From Phyllostachys edulis (taxonomy: Eukaryota; Streptophyta; Magnoliopsida; Poales; Poaceae), in NCBI GenBank assembly GCA_036346405.1, contig CM070561.1, positions 31,724,838 through 31,788,837 on the forward strand: a stretch of DNA of 64,000 nt, read 5' to 3'. The notes below the pieces were generated by a model. It saw only the letters and a list, made by a program, of their open reading frames with translations. It was not told the DNA's origin and searched no databases. Below, in pieces: positions 33,501-45,267 of this stretch. Each line of letters starts with the position of its first letter. Position 1 is the stretch's first letter. Position numbers and translations under genes: made by a program.

Positions 33501-34721
33501 GGATCTCTGCTGCAACCTCAAGCATTGTCTGCATTCAGTACACCTGCCATGGGTTGTAACCTGTTTATTCTTGACAGCAATGGGAATCCCTTAGTAAGTA
33601 TTAGCATGAAATTGCATTTTTCCTGGATTCATTTTAGTTTCATTCATGATATATGATTACCTTTTCCTACCAATATACATAGACTAGCATACAATTGCTA
33701 GACATGCAACATTACAACTCACGCAGTAGTTCCAAATACCATAGGCATCTCTACATCCGTGTTAGCACTAATATAATTTAGGCCCTAACGAGTCCATCAA
33801 CAGCTTGAACATTCTGTCACAGATCAGATATAGATGCTTGTTTGCTGGAGACACTAGTAGTATGTTAATTGTTAGACCTAATGTCAGTGCTACTCTTGAA
33901 ACTTTACAGCCACAGGATTCTGCTGGTATTGGAGAACTTGCGCTCGATCCAACTTTATTTGGATCATCAACGGCGCTGCTAAATGCTGATCATCATGAGG
34001 TGTACTTCAGTGGAATGCCAGAATGGAATGGGAAAGTATGTACGACTGTCCTTGGCTCCTTGCTAAGAGATCCCCAAATGTTGAGATACTAACCCATGTG
34101 ACTGCGAGGGTGCAGGTCCTCCGGAGGCATGGGGATGAATTTGAACGTACTGCAGAAGGATATTATAGGGCTCATGGGCGTGCAGATGACACAATGAACC
34201 TTGGTGGCATTAAGGTATAAAATGTGGTAACAGCTCATTATCAAATTGCAGCTTTTGGCAGTCCATCCATTGGTTTTGTATTATCAATTTCAGGTCAGTT
34301 CCATCGAGATTGAGAGGATCTGCAACAAAGTAAATGATGCCATTTTTGAAACAGCAGCTATTGGGGTTCCACCTCTAGGGGGTGGCCCTGAGCAATTAAC
34401 CATAGCTGTCGTCTTCAAAGATCAAAGTTCGCAAGGAGAAGATTTGAATAAATTGAAATTAGCATTCAACGTTGCTCTGAAGAAATTGAATCCGCTTTTC
34501 AAGGTGCTTCAATTGTTCCTCTGAATTTCATTGATAACTTAGAACTTTTATATGGCAAACTGTGGCGACATCACTAAAAACTTTGTTCCTCCCCTGATCC
34601 CCTTTGTATGCAGGTTTCATCTGTCGTCGTAGTCCCATCACTCCCTAGAACCGCCTCTAATAAGGTCATGAGGAGAGTCCTACGCAAGGAGTTCACTCAG
34701 GCAAAGCATTCTAAAATCTAG
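30533..34721 (+). CDS. AAE18-like: Peroxisomal acyl-activating enzyme, AAE17/AAE18 type (14 exons, 721 aa)
   Basis: Exons: 30533-30792, 30888-31017, 31133-31383, 31482-31689, 31831-31871, 31967-32092, 32375-32448, 32639-32859, 33161-33255, 33377-33593, 33910-34035, 34116-34214, 34294-34503, 34614-34721. All introns are GT-AG and every phase joins, giving 721 codons and TAG. The family forms acyl-AMP and then acyl-CoA from a carboxylic acid, ATP and CoA. Motifs: phosphate loop SSGTTGEPK (about 358-367), STGEAS (473-478), YCGGTE (498-503), GRADDTMN (604-611) and the catalytic lysine K703 in SNKVMRR. The C-terminus SKI resembles a type-1 peroxisomal signal. Arabidopsis AAE18 activates the auxin precursor 2,4-DB; the natural substrate is uncertain. 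The first exon is GC-rich, as in many grass genes. The fourth acceptor could instead be three bases downstream. Confidence 0.95.
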
Positions 34722-35068
34722 ATGGTTAGAACTTGGAAAAGAATTTTCTGCACCTGTTCAAATTACACAAAGTAATACACCAAACTGTGAATACATATCA
34801 GCATATGTCCTTTAAGATTCAGTTGTATTACCATCCAATGTACAGCAAGGCTTTTGTTTACATTGATCGATGTGAGATGACACATGAGGTACTAATGAAG
34901 TGTGATCGGTATCATTTGCTGGTATTTTATCGTGGGGAGTTCGTTAGTTTCTGCTCTTGTTTGCTCCATATTCATCATCGTACAGTGCCCATCGAAGTAA
35001 CTTGCTTGATGCCCATCGAAGCAACGCGCATGATGAAAGAAATCAAGAAACGAGATTGTCCTTCCGAA
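34722..35068. other. 3' flank of the AAE gene
   Basis: This holds the 3' untranslated region and flank. 34783-34890 is the segment repeated in the scar at 2998-3112. The plus-strand frame at 34733-35158 lies in this non-coding flank and matches no protein I know. No clear terminator was identified. Confidence 0.55.
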
Positions 35069-35166
35069 GTACTCCCTCGTCACAAAACAGGTCGTTTTTG
35101 GAACGAGTGTAACCAAATTTTGGAAACTTTGGCTATCTATCTCCTTTTAAATATTTAGATTATATA

Positions 35167-35206
35167 TGTTATTAATATTGTATATATATTCAAGAGACGT
35201 AATAAG

Positions 35207-35255
<49 letters not shown>

Positions 35256-36569
35256 TAGATAGTACAAAGGGACACAATAATAAACCCTAGAAGAGGGAAA
35301 TACCACAAATACCCTTAACACCCTCTCAAATACAAGGTGTATACAATAACATTGTATTTGAAAAGAGTTAACACTAAAATAGAAAAAACAATCCGAAGTC
35401 CGATTCTTAAGAATATCGTCGTAGCGTACAGCTCTTGAAAAATATGTCGAGTATCAAAAGATTTCTCATCCGGGGTCATGTGATAACCTATAAAGTACAA
35501 GGTGTGGGGGCCGACGAAGTAGAGACGAGCGGAAGCAAAGTTGACTGCGACAACACGACATGAATAGAGAAAGCTGTCAAATCAAGTCGAAGAGGAATAT
35601 ATAGAAGCATAGTGACGCAGATCGAAGCCTAAAACGGCGGCGGCATAGTGCACAAGAAGCGCAGCAGAGGCGCAATACAAAAGAGCTCGGGGCGGCGGCT
35701 TAGAGAGAAGCGGCGGCATCATAACGACTTCTACGATCTGCGGCGGCTGCTGTCATGTAAAAAGAATTCCTATACTTCTATGACTGATAATAAATTTGTA
35801 GACTTGTATGACTTAGACGACTATAAAGATAGAGTGGTACAGATTTGGATGAATACATCAGAAAAAAAATAACTCAAAGGAGCAACAGCGACAATACTCT
35901 TCGGCTAGCAGCAACGAGCAAGTCGCCTTGGAGGAGACGGACGAAGAGCCACACGAATTCACATGCATACACGCATATCAAAAAGTTCCATCCATGTATG
36001 CATGCATGCTGCTACCACGCGGCTCCCGACGAGGACGAGTGCGCAGACGACATTCCCAGCGGCTCGTAGACGGTCTCAAGTAGCTCAGCTTCTTGACAGC
36101 ATCGCGGTTGCTGTAGCTCGGAGGGCATGGTGGCCTAGAAGAAGACGACAATGAGGTGCGAGCCAACGGCAAGAACCGATCTACTGATCCACGTCGCAGC
36201 AGGCATGGCAATGACAGCATCCTAATTGCGATTGGTCAACGGGAGCATCCGCGCACGTATGACCTTTGCGTCGTCGTCTCGCCGTCCTCGGACTCAGCGG
36301 AACATCTTCGATGACGATGATATGGCTGTCGAAGTCCTCAGGCAACGCCATGGCAGCCGATGAATGTGGTCGTCCTCGGGAGCGGAGATTGCTCCTTCTG
36401 AGGACAACAGGTAGCAGAAGTGATTGGAGGCTAAGGTAACCTTAGCTCTGATACCATGTTATGAATATTAAGTATGTATTCAAGAGACCCAATGAGCAAT
36501 ATATATAAGATACAAAAGAGACACAACACTAAACCCTAGAAGAGAGAAATACTGCAAGTACCCTTAACA
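35167..36569 (-). mobile_element. TRIM-like mini LTR retrotransposon (1.4 kb)
   Basis: The LTRs are 35167-35320 and 36457-36569 (TGTTAT...CCCTTAACA), with the target duplication ATATA on both sides (35162-35166, 36570-36574). Next to the right LTR, 36444-36456 reads GCTCTGATACCA, the complement of the initiator-Met primer site TGGTATCAGAGC, so transcription is on the minus strand. Purine-rich GAGAGGG on the minus strand abuts the left LTR. The left LTR is longer because of an (AT)n run. The 1.1-kb interior has no gag or pol. It is inserted in a Stowaway-like MITE. Confidence 0.92.
35208..35252. repeat. (AT)n microsatellite in the TRIM left LTR
   Basis: About 22 uninterrupted AT units, followed by a short GATA run (ATAGATAGATAG). 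It is largely absent from the partner LTR, so it expanded after insertion. Confidence 0.95.
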
Positions 36570-36710
36570 ATATAAATATTTAGATTAGATATATGAAAAT
36601 CATGCGTGTGTCATCTCGAAAAGTATTTTTATAATATTATAATTTTATTAGACTTTACAAATAATTGTAATGGTAATTAGTAGTTAAAGTTGTATTTTAG
36701 GATCAAAATA

Positions 36711-37135
36711 CACTTCTGCAAGATCATGGGAGAGGACTTGTGCGGATGAAAAGTTAGCTGTTTTTGCACCGGCAGCGCGAGTGCTTGTAGCATGACCCGC
36801 CCCCCATGTCAAAACTGCTGACACCAGAAGGGTATCCATCCAGACTTGTAAGGCCACGTTTGGAACACTAAACTTTTTTAGACTACAGTGGGATTGTTTT
36901 TTAAAAATTCCTACAAAGTTCCGGTCGTTAAATTCCAAACCATGATGAGTAGAAGATCATAGCCTAACAGCTGGTCCCTCTTATCAAGAATATACGACTT
37001 TTTGTACATTGACACGGTCCGCAATATGTAACTTTGATTATTATTATTTATATGAATATGTTAATAAAACAATATAAAATTGTTATATTATGAAAATATT
37101 TTTCATGACTGATCTAACGATACTATTCTCACACC
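36711..37135. other. Intergenic stretch with MITE-like remnants
   Basis: No gene is seen. About 36848-36950 resembles a fold-back MITE (CCACGTTTGGAAC ... ATTCCAAACC). 36970-37130 (ACGGTCCGCAATATGTAACT followed by AT-rich sequence) resembles the interior of Stowaway-type grass repeats. Both are degenerate. Confidence 0.35.
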
Positions 37136-37725
37136 ACATCCAAAATGATAGTAAACCCCTCACCCGTGTGTCAAAATAGCAGTAAAAACCTCACACGCGC
37201 CAGCGCTCCGCCTTCCCGCCCGAGATCAGCAGTAAAACCTATGCGCGCACATCGAATAAAGCCGTAAAAAATGTTGCTTCGTGTTCGCGCGTCACCAAGT
37301 GCCGTTATATAAACTATTTTACTACCGTTACGGCGAGGAAGAGAGGACCGTAAAATTTGATATGTTGGTTTTACTATGGGAAAATGACGTTATAAATTGT
37401 TTTACTGATCCAGTAAAATGTTATCGTTTACCATAAATGATACTTGCTATTACTTCGAAAAGGCATGTCGTGACAAGTTTGCGTTTTATGTTTTTTGGTA
37501 GTTACTAGACGTTTGAAAAACAATATTACTGTAAAATGTAACACATATTACTGTTTGATAACATGTATTTACTATCGATTACGCAAAATTTCTTTTCTGG
37601 TAATCATACATTTTACTGTAAAATATAACACTTATTACAGTCAGTTACAAATGTATTTACTCGATATTAATCGTAAACACAAAAAAATACTTCGATTTGC
37701 TGAACGTCCTATACTTCTCCAGTTA

Positions 37726-38638
37726 TAAGATCGAGGAGGCCGACTAGAGGGGGGTGTAGGCAGTTTTAAAAACTCTATGGCTAAAACCGAGTTTTATGCG
37801 GAATTGTAAATCAATTCGGTTTTGCACAATTAAAGCCTAAATCAACTAGTCTTTACTAAGTGCTCCAACAATATAAGCCTATTGATAATGATAGTAAACA
37901 TACAAAGACATAAAAGTAATTTATTTCTAGGAATGTAAATTGCACGAAGTAAATCACTAGAGAGCAAACCACAATGACAAAATAATGTTTTACCGTGGTG
38001 TTCGGAGACTTACTGGTCTCCCCTAATCCACGTTGAGGTAAGCCCAAACTAATTGGATTGGCTCCACAAATTAAGACAAACACCTCAATTCCACTAGTGG
38101 TAGCTCTTTCCCGCTCAGAGTAGGTGAGCTCCAACCTTCACAACACACCGGGTCTTCTCACAAGCTTCTTGAGAAGATCACCGGACCACGACGCCTCCAC
38201 GCCGTCTAAGTGTCGGCAAACACCAAGAGTAATAAGGCAAGCCCCTTACTTGACTCTCACCGCATGCAACGAATGCACAGGCTCAAGTGGATACGAAATC
38301 CACCTCTAGATGCAACGCATGCAACTAGAGACCTCTCTCCTTACTCACAAGGTGCAACACATGCACAATTGAGAGGAGAAGTTCACACTAGCTCAAGATA
38401 GTGAAATGGGATGCCAAGAGTTGTCTCTCAACTGGCCAAGGTGGGTATTTATAGCCCACACACAAAAACTAGCCGCTGGGAGAAGAAATTTGCAAATTCA
38501 GCCAAAATGTGGTAGTACCGCAGTACAATGGGCCTTTACTTGACCTCCATCAACACATAATGAGTCTTCTTTTAACTTGATGATCAACTTATGATCATCT
38601 CCTCTTCGAGATCTTGATATGCATCAACTGTAGGACCG
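37726..38638 (-). mobile_element. LTR-like element G, partial
   Basis: It begins near GATCGAGGAGGCCGACTAGA and has a minus-strand TATA box at about 38446-38453 (TATAAATA). It contains GTGGTAGTACCGCAG. It ends where the next element starts at 38639. Its last 80 bases resemble 40920-40990 in that element, so G and H are relatives. Exact ends are unresolved. Confidence 0.5.
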
Positions 38639-41600
38639 GAATAGGCGACTAGAGGGGGGGAGGGGGGTGAATAGGAGCACCAAATGTTTTTCCCAAAGAA
38701 TGGATTCAACTCGCAAATCTCTCCAATAGCTATGAGAGCTATGAAGATCAATGCTTAAGCACAGTGGAAGTATTGTGTTGAATCCTCTCCTAACCTCCAA
38801 AGAGCAACAGCAAAAACTGAAGAAGGTCTGCAGAAAATTCAGGAATCGGTACTACCACAGTGTAAAGAAAGGTACTACCGCAGGCAAATGAAAGGTACTA
38901 CCGCACTGAGGTACTACCGCAGGCAAATGAAAGGTACTACCGCAGGAAAATGAAAAGTACTACCGCACTAAGGTACTACCGCAGGCAAATGACAGATACT
39001 ACCGCAGGCAAATGAAAGGTACTACCAATTATCCTGACGATGAACAGAACAGACAGCCTGAAAACCGAAACTCAAATCGATCTAACTTTTGATCTGTAAG
39101 GGCAAACCTTACCAAATTTGAGACACACCTTCTCTAAGATATTAGGAACCTATTCCAATCAAAGATCGCAAAGATCCATACCAAAATTCCTATCTTTTTT
39201 CAGATTGAACGAAGGATGCTCAAAAACCAAGTCAAAATCGAAATATGATCTAGAGACTTGCTCGTGGGTGATTGATGATCAAGATGATCCTAGATGTGTT
39301 TCCACATGTCACAGCAAGCTAGATCAAGAGAAGAAATCAAGCAAAAACTCACGGAACAAAGAAAGCCCCAAATCATCAAATAAAGAGGATGAACACAAAA
39401 ACGAAATAGAGACTCATCTTGCAAAATCTGGTTGGATTGATTTGGATAGATGGATGATTGTTGGTTATAGCCACTCCAATCTAGGAGGACAAAGCTCTAT
39501 CCAAGAGCACACACTCAATCCCACTCTAGAAACCCTAGCCTCTCATCTCTTCTCCTAAAAAACCCTAAAGCATAATAGGGCACACAAGAGGGTTCGGCTG
39601 GCTCTCCCTTGGCTTCAGCAACCAGCGCAGCCACCAGCACCCCTCTATTTATATGGAGACTAGCATCTAGAGTATATTCCATTAGGGCACCCATTAAACC
39701 CTAACACACAATGGGTTAACACATGCACGCATCTCAAAGCGCCGTCTTCATCATCGATTGACCTAAACCGCTTCACCATGCGCCGACCCGCGCCGCGGTT
39801 TAGCCAAAGGCCACCAAGGCGGTATTTGGTGAAATTACCAAAATACCCCTTCTCGATCCTTCTCCAAAAGACCGAGTCCACAGATCGTGAAGCAATCCCA
39901 TGCTTCGCCACGTGTAGGTTGATCAACGGCTCCATGTCGTCAAGTCTCTCCCGTCCGCATCCCACCGCACCATCGAGCACTTTCAATGACTCGCGCTTGA
40001 TCCAACGATCGCACCGAATCGCCTGTTCGGTCACCCTTGTCCATCTGCGCCCGCTTGAGTCCTTTGACCTCACCCGCATCCTTGATCGCTCGGACCTCGG
40101 CTCTCTAAGCTTAGTCCCGATCCACCTCGCCGCTGACCGTCATAGACCTGCAAGCCACCTGCACAGCAATAGACCAAGAAACCATTTCTGCGAACAAGTT
40201 CTTCACAACTTGACCCACGTTAGCCAAAACATGCATCATGCAATACATATGCACTGATGAACATGAACTTGACCTAACCCAAAATCAAATCTCCAAGAAA
40301 TTTGACAATCAGAACAATTCAATCCACAAGCGGTACTACCGCCACATATCCACCGGTATTACCGCAACGCGGTCATACCGCTCAAGTAACTGCGGTCGTA
40401 CCGCAACTTGGAGAAATCCCAAAATCTCCAAACACAACTCCTCTAGAAATTCCATACCGCACACACGCGGTCATTCCACCATGCGGTACTACCGGCAACC
40501 AAAGAACGGTATTACCGCTCCAGGAGAAAATCCACACTCCAAAGACACCTTCTCTAGAAAATCGCAACCGCTAACTTAAAATACGGTGTTACCGCATCGC
40601 GGTATTACCGCCACTATCCCTGCAGTACTACCGCTCCACTTAAACGCTCAAAAGCCCTCAAACCAATCTGGGTCGTCCGATTTCGATCGAACGCCACAAG
40701 AAAACCAACGCGGCCAAGGACTCGCGGTAATACCACAACTCACAAGCGGTCATACCGCACACCGGTAGTACCACAGCTTCAACTCCGGTACTACCGATTT
40801 TCCTGACACTTGCTGAAAACTCTAGATTTCAACAAACTTTCAAAGCAATTGCCAATTGTCTCATCACCTAAGATCATGAGCATGTCCACATGACATCCAC
40901 AATGTCCTCATAACATCCACATCAACACATGATGCATCCTCTTCTTGAAGCTTGACTTGATAACGATGAACTCTTGATGCCATCCGAAGTCTCCATTACC
41001 TTGGAACACAACCTATTCATCCAACTCATGGAAAATATTAGTCCCATGATGATTAACATTAATTACCAAGACATATCTGCAATAAATGCTTCTTAAACAA
41101 GCCGTTGGAAATGCAGAGCGGTACTACCGCCAACTATCATGAGGTACTACCGCTGAGGCCGGTCATATCGCTCACCAGGGCGGTACTACCATTTCGCAAA
41201 TAACCCAAAAAGGGTGCTCTCTGAAAAATACGTACCACTCACATTTCTGGAATTTACCGCGGTGCGGTAGTACCGTTTGAACAACAGCGGTACTACCGTT
41301 CCAAGAGTTTGCAAATAAAACTGAAATGGAGTCTCTTTGGAATTTACATACTGCCAACTAAAAAACGGAACGACCGGGGTGCGGTCCTACTGCACCATGA
41401 GCCGGTCATACCGCTTGAGCGACTAGTTGGCTAGGCACGTTCGGACCAAAGACGTGGACGATCTAGATTCATTGGGCCGTTCGGACCGCATGTTTAAACT
41501 GCACGATCTTGAACTTTCAGACGATCTGAACGTCCCACGGTAGCACCGCCAAAGGTTGCGTGATCATACCGCTTTATGTAGTAGTTCCACTAGTTTGCCT

Positions 41601-42225
41601 CCGGTACTACCGATTTTGCTAAAAATTGCACAGATTGCTTTCCAATTCAAATTCAAATGCATGCATGATCCTAAATTGATCCAAATGACACAAGAACATG
41701 CTATCAAGCTACTAGTCATGATCCCTCTATTGTCATTGCATTTCCATTACCATGTCGCCATCCATAAACTGGGACTATGCCTTTAAGCATCTTAGCACAC
41801 ACATTAGTCCCACAACATAATTGCAAGTAATTGAATATAAAGCAATATGACTATATATGAACTACACAAGTTTTATATACTCAAAGGATATGTTTCAAAG
41901 TAGAGATCCCCAATATATGTGGATAAAGAAATATTAATCAATGCTAATGAAACCACAAAATATAGAGTGAACTCCCCCTAGATGTGTCCATACATGAATG
42001 TGTAAAGAGAACATATGCACATATTCAAGTTAGACTTTTTAGTGGAGTTCAACTTATATTTTGGATATGAGGAATGCAACAATATATAAAATATGATGTC
42101 GAATGCATACCTCTTTGATTTTCACCTTTTCATCCAAATAAGACTACATAATAGGTATATTAGTAGAAGTGTTAGTCTCACATATAGATTTGTCATTAAT
42201 CACCAAAATACTCCATTAACTCATA
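38639..42225 (-). mobile_element. LTR-like element H, rich in GCGGTACTACCGC motifs
   Basis: It starts TGTAGGACCGGAATAGGC at 38639. It has a minus-strand TATA box at about 39646-39655 (CATATAAATA), and to its right lie about 2.6 kb loaded with the 13-base near-palindrome GCGGTASTACCGC. It seems to end near 42225, where the ULP1 gene sequence resumes. No gag or pol is seen. The frames at 39660-40079, 39778-40257, 40238-40579 and nearby arise from low-complexity or GC-rich sequence. A long solo LTR is the likeliest nature. Confidence 0.5.
38860..39035. repeat. Tandem GGTACTACCGCAGGCAAATG repeats
   Basis: About eight units of 20-28 bases of the form GGTACTACCGCAGGCAAATG, plus shorter GGTACTACCGCACTGA variants, run head to tail with few changes. 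Confidence 0.88.
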
Positions 42226-44430
42226 ATGGCGTGTCTAGATTCTTCACCAGTGCTTCAAGGAGTGGCTTGACACTGTTGCCCTTGTGAAACAACAAATAGA
42301 ACATCATCTGGGTCCTGTACTCGCTCCCCTTCTACATACACATGGTAAGAAAAAAGTCGCGTGTGAGACGCTATACATTTGTAAAAAAAAATACTACGTG
42401 TTGCGGGTGGTTGGAAATTCTTATTGGCTCTATCGATGTTGCCAGCGTCGAGCTTTCATCATCCCAGAACTCTAAGTACTTCATAACGAAGGAAGTGCAG
42501 TCATTCTCGAGGACCTGCTTCGGTGTCACCATGCAGTGCACCCTCCAGCTCATGTCGATCGGGAATTTTCCACTGGTCCCGGCCTGCAGGGTTGTGCACA
42601 GGCGAGGAATGATCCTCTTCCTCACTAGATCGTGATGGTCCATTACTTTTGTGCCCTTCTGCTTGTAATCGTTGTAGTCCAGCACTTCCACGCGCTTCTG
42701 CGCTATGTTGAAGCAGTAAATGAACCAGTGATGATTGTGTAAAACTGGGAGGAAGAGCTGCAAAATGAGTATAAAAACCATAAAAAGGTTTTGTTATCAG
42801 CTTTACTGTGATGAAAAATGTAATTTACTGGATCATAAAAGATAATTTACTGGATACAAGTCGGATCGACAGTAAATTACCTACCAGCTTTACGCGCATG
42901 ATGTCTACCGCCGCCTTGTGTTCCTTCAGCATGTTCACGGCCTGTTCATTGTTGTACCACTTGTCTTTCGTACTCCTCTATGTTTAGCAGTTTCTGTCGA
43001 CGGGTGAAACACAGTAGTGTAAAACTTACCAAGTGCGATGATAGGATTTACTGCTATGTGAGTGACTATTTACTGTAAAAAAGAGGCTTTGCGACAAAAA
43101 TATCTTACCGACAGTTCAATGGGGAGGAACACCCTGTACCCATTTCTTTGTGGCCTCGGGTCAGTGTCGTCTTGGCACAAACACTCGATAAACTGAGAGA
43201 TGAACATGTCTTCAATCATCTGTCCATCCTTGAACGACTCTACCATGTTTTTTCCATTGGTCTCTATGAATCCGTCGCTGGACTTGAGCAGAGCAAGGCT
43301 ATAGTAAGAATGTCATGCACATTAGCAATAAAACATAAGGGAACCCTAGTAAAAACACAAATGGAACATCAATAAAACAAAAAGTTGACGATCCAATAAA
43401 CTCTCTAATAGTAGGGCAGTAACAAAACATACACATAACAGTAAAATGTGTGACAATATTCTCCCTACGTTTTGAGGCTCTTGTGGTTGCATATCAGCTC
43501 CCTCACCTCCATGGCCGTGGCCACGGGCACTTTCAGCAGCCTGTTGTATGGCTTGAATGGTGACACCAGCTTATTGGGAGCTTTTGTCAACCTCTTCCCC
43601 AACGCACCGGCGTCGCTCTGGGTTGGGGACGGGGATCTCTCTTACCTACAGTTGTCTTCTCCATAGGTGCCCCCTTTTTGGTCACCGTTGTGCCCATCGT
43701 CTTTGCCAACCTAGAATCGATGAGTTTTATCTTGAGCTTTGGCTTGGCGGCAACATCCTACGGAAAATAGACTCGTGTCTCTTATTTTACTCTAATGTAT
43801 CAAATAAATTACTACAAATGTCGCACATATTACTGTTAGCGGCCCTCTAGTATGTACCTTTGGCACACTAACGCTAGCCACTTGAGCCTCCGTGACTTTG
43901 CTCACAGCAATAGCGGCCTCCTCTACCTTCTTTACTGGCAGAGGCTCCTCTGGTGCGATAGTTTTGGTCTCCTTTACTGGCAACTGCAAAAAGGAGTACA
44001 AAAAAATGGAACATGTTTCTGTAAAAAAAAACAAGTAAAATTACTTCTTTCCCCTTCATGTTTTACTTTGTCGTTACCTCCGTGTGCTCCTTTACTGTTG
44101 GGGGTTCCGACGGGACGTCAATGGATCCCCTGTTTACTGTCTCATGTGATAAAAAATAAATCAGATATGAATTAATGTAAGAACGACCAACATTACTTGA
44201 CCATGCATACGTGTTTTACTGCATTCGGTACCTCAGTTTGCTCTAGGATGGTGGGCAGTGACACATGGCCCGTCGCAACCGTTGATACGTTTGGGTCCTG
44301 TGTTGTGTATGCCGTGGGGTGTAACCCCGGGATCGTGTCGCCTTCTATCAAGTCTATTATGTTGTCGATACTTGACTCGACATCGCTTGCACAAGAACAA
44401 TACACTTAATCAGTAAATTACTGTGTGTTG

Positions 44431-44862
44431 CTTTAATGATTACTGTGTTGAGAAAAACACAATTACTGTGTGCACCTTGCTCGCTCTATTATGTTCGCTT
44501 TGTCAGTTTAATGTGTATGCTGTTGTTTACTATGTATAATATATCTATTTACTGCTTCAAGTTACAATGTTTTACTGTGATGTGGTGTGTTCCTTCGGGT
44601 CCATCACCCTCCCCCTCTTCTTGCGACAGATGGAACAACGACGACGCTAGGACATAGACGAAACCTCCTAGTGCTTTAATGATTACTGTATTGTGAACAC
44701 AAAATTACTACATGCACCTTACTTGCTCTCTTGTGTTCGCTTTGTATATTTTAGTTGTTTACTATGTGTAGTGTGTCTATTTATCGATATATTACAGTGT
44801 TTTACTATTATGCGGTGGATACCTTGAGATCCGTCACCCTCCACCTCTTCATGGGTCGGATA
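44431..44862. repeat. 243-bp tandem duplication inside the ULP1 gene
   Basis: 44431-44628 and 44674-44862 align: CTTTAATGATTACTGT, TGCACCTT.CT.GCTCT, GTTCGCTTTGT, then TCCRTCACCCTCC.CCTCTTC. Each copy has an intron part and a short coding part (minus strand). Confidence 0.8.
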
Positions 44863-45267
44863 GAACACCTGGATGCGCTGGGGGAGGCGGCGATGCTGGT
44901 GCTGGTGCTGTTGCGACCGGGGTGGCAGGCTCAACTGGTGTTTGGGTTTCAGGCGATTCTATACACGCTAGCGCTGGGGCTGCCGTCTCCAAAGCTGGGG
45001 CGGACAGCGATGCTGCTGCCCAGACGACATTATCGGCTGGCGTGACCTCAATCAATAGTATTGCGGTCTCCTCCTGTGCCGGTTGCATAGAAGAGTTCGG
45101 GGACACTGTGTGTGTCGGCGTGGGGGTTGTGCCCGCGCGCTCTGACTCTTGCACCTTCTTGTTGCTCCTCGCCTTTTTCGCCTCGCCTGCATGAGGCACC
45201 GATCCGGACGCATCTATCGCCTTGAGCAGTTTCCTGATGACGCTGACTACCTTCCTCTGTGCCCTCT

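Larger units (their letters stand above)
35070..36710. mobile_element. Stowaway-like MITE remnant, split by the TRIM element
   Basis: TACTCCCTCGTCACAAAACA at 35070 is the usual start of grass Stowaway-type repeats. The sequence reaches AAATATTTAGATTATATA at 35166 and resumes after the TRIM at 36570 with ATATAAATATTTAGATTAG. The far end is not clear (decayed beyond about 36710). Confidence 0.45.
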
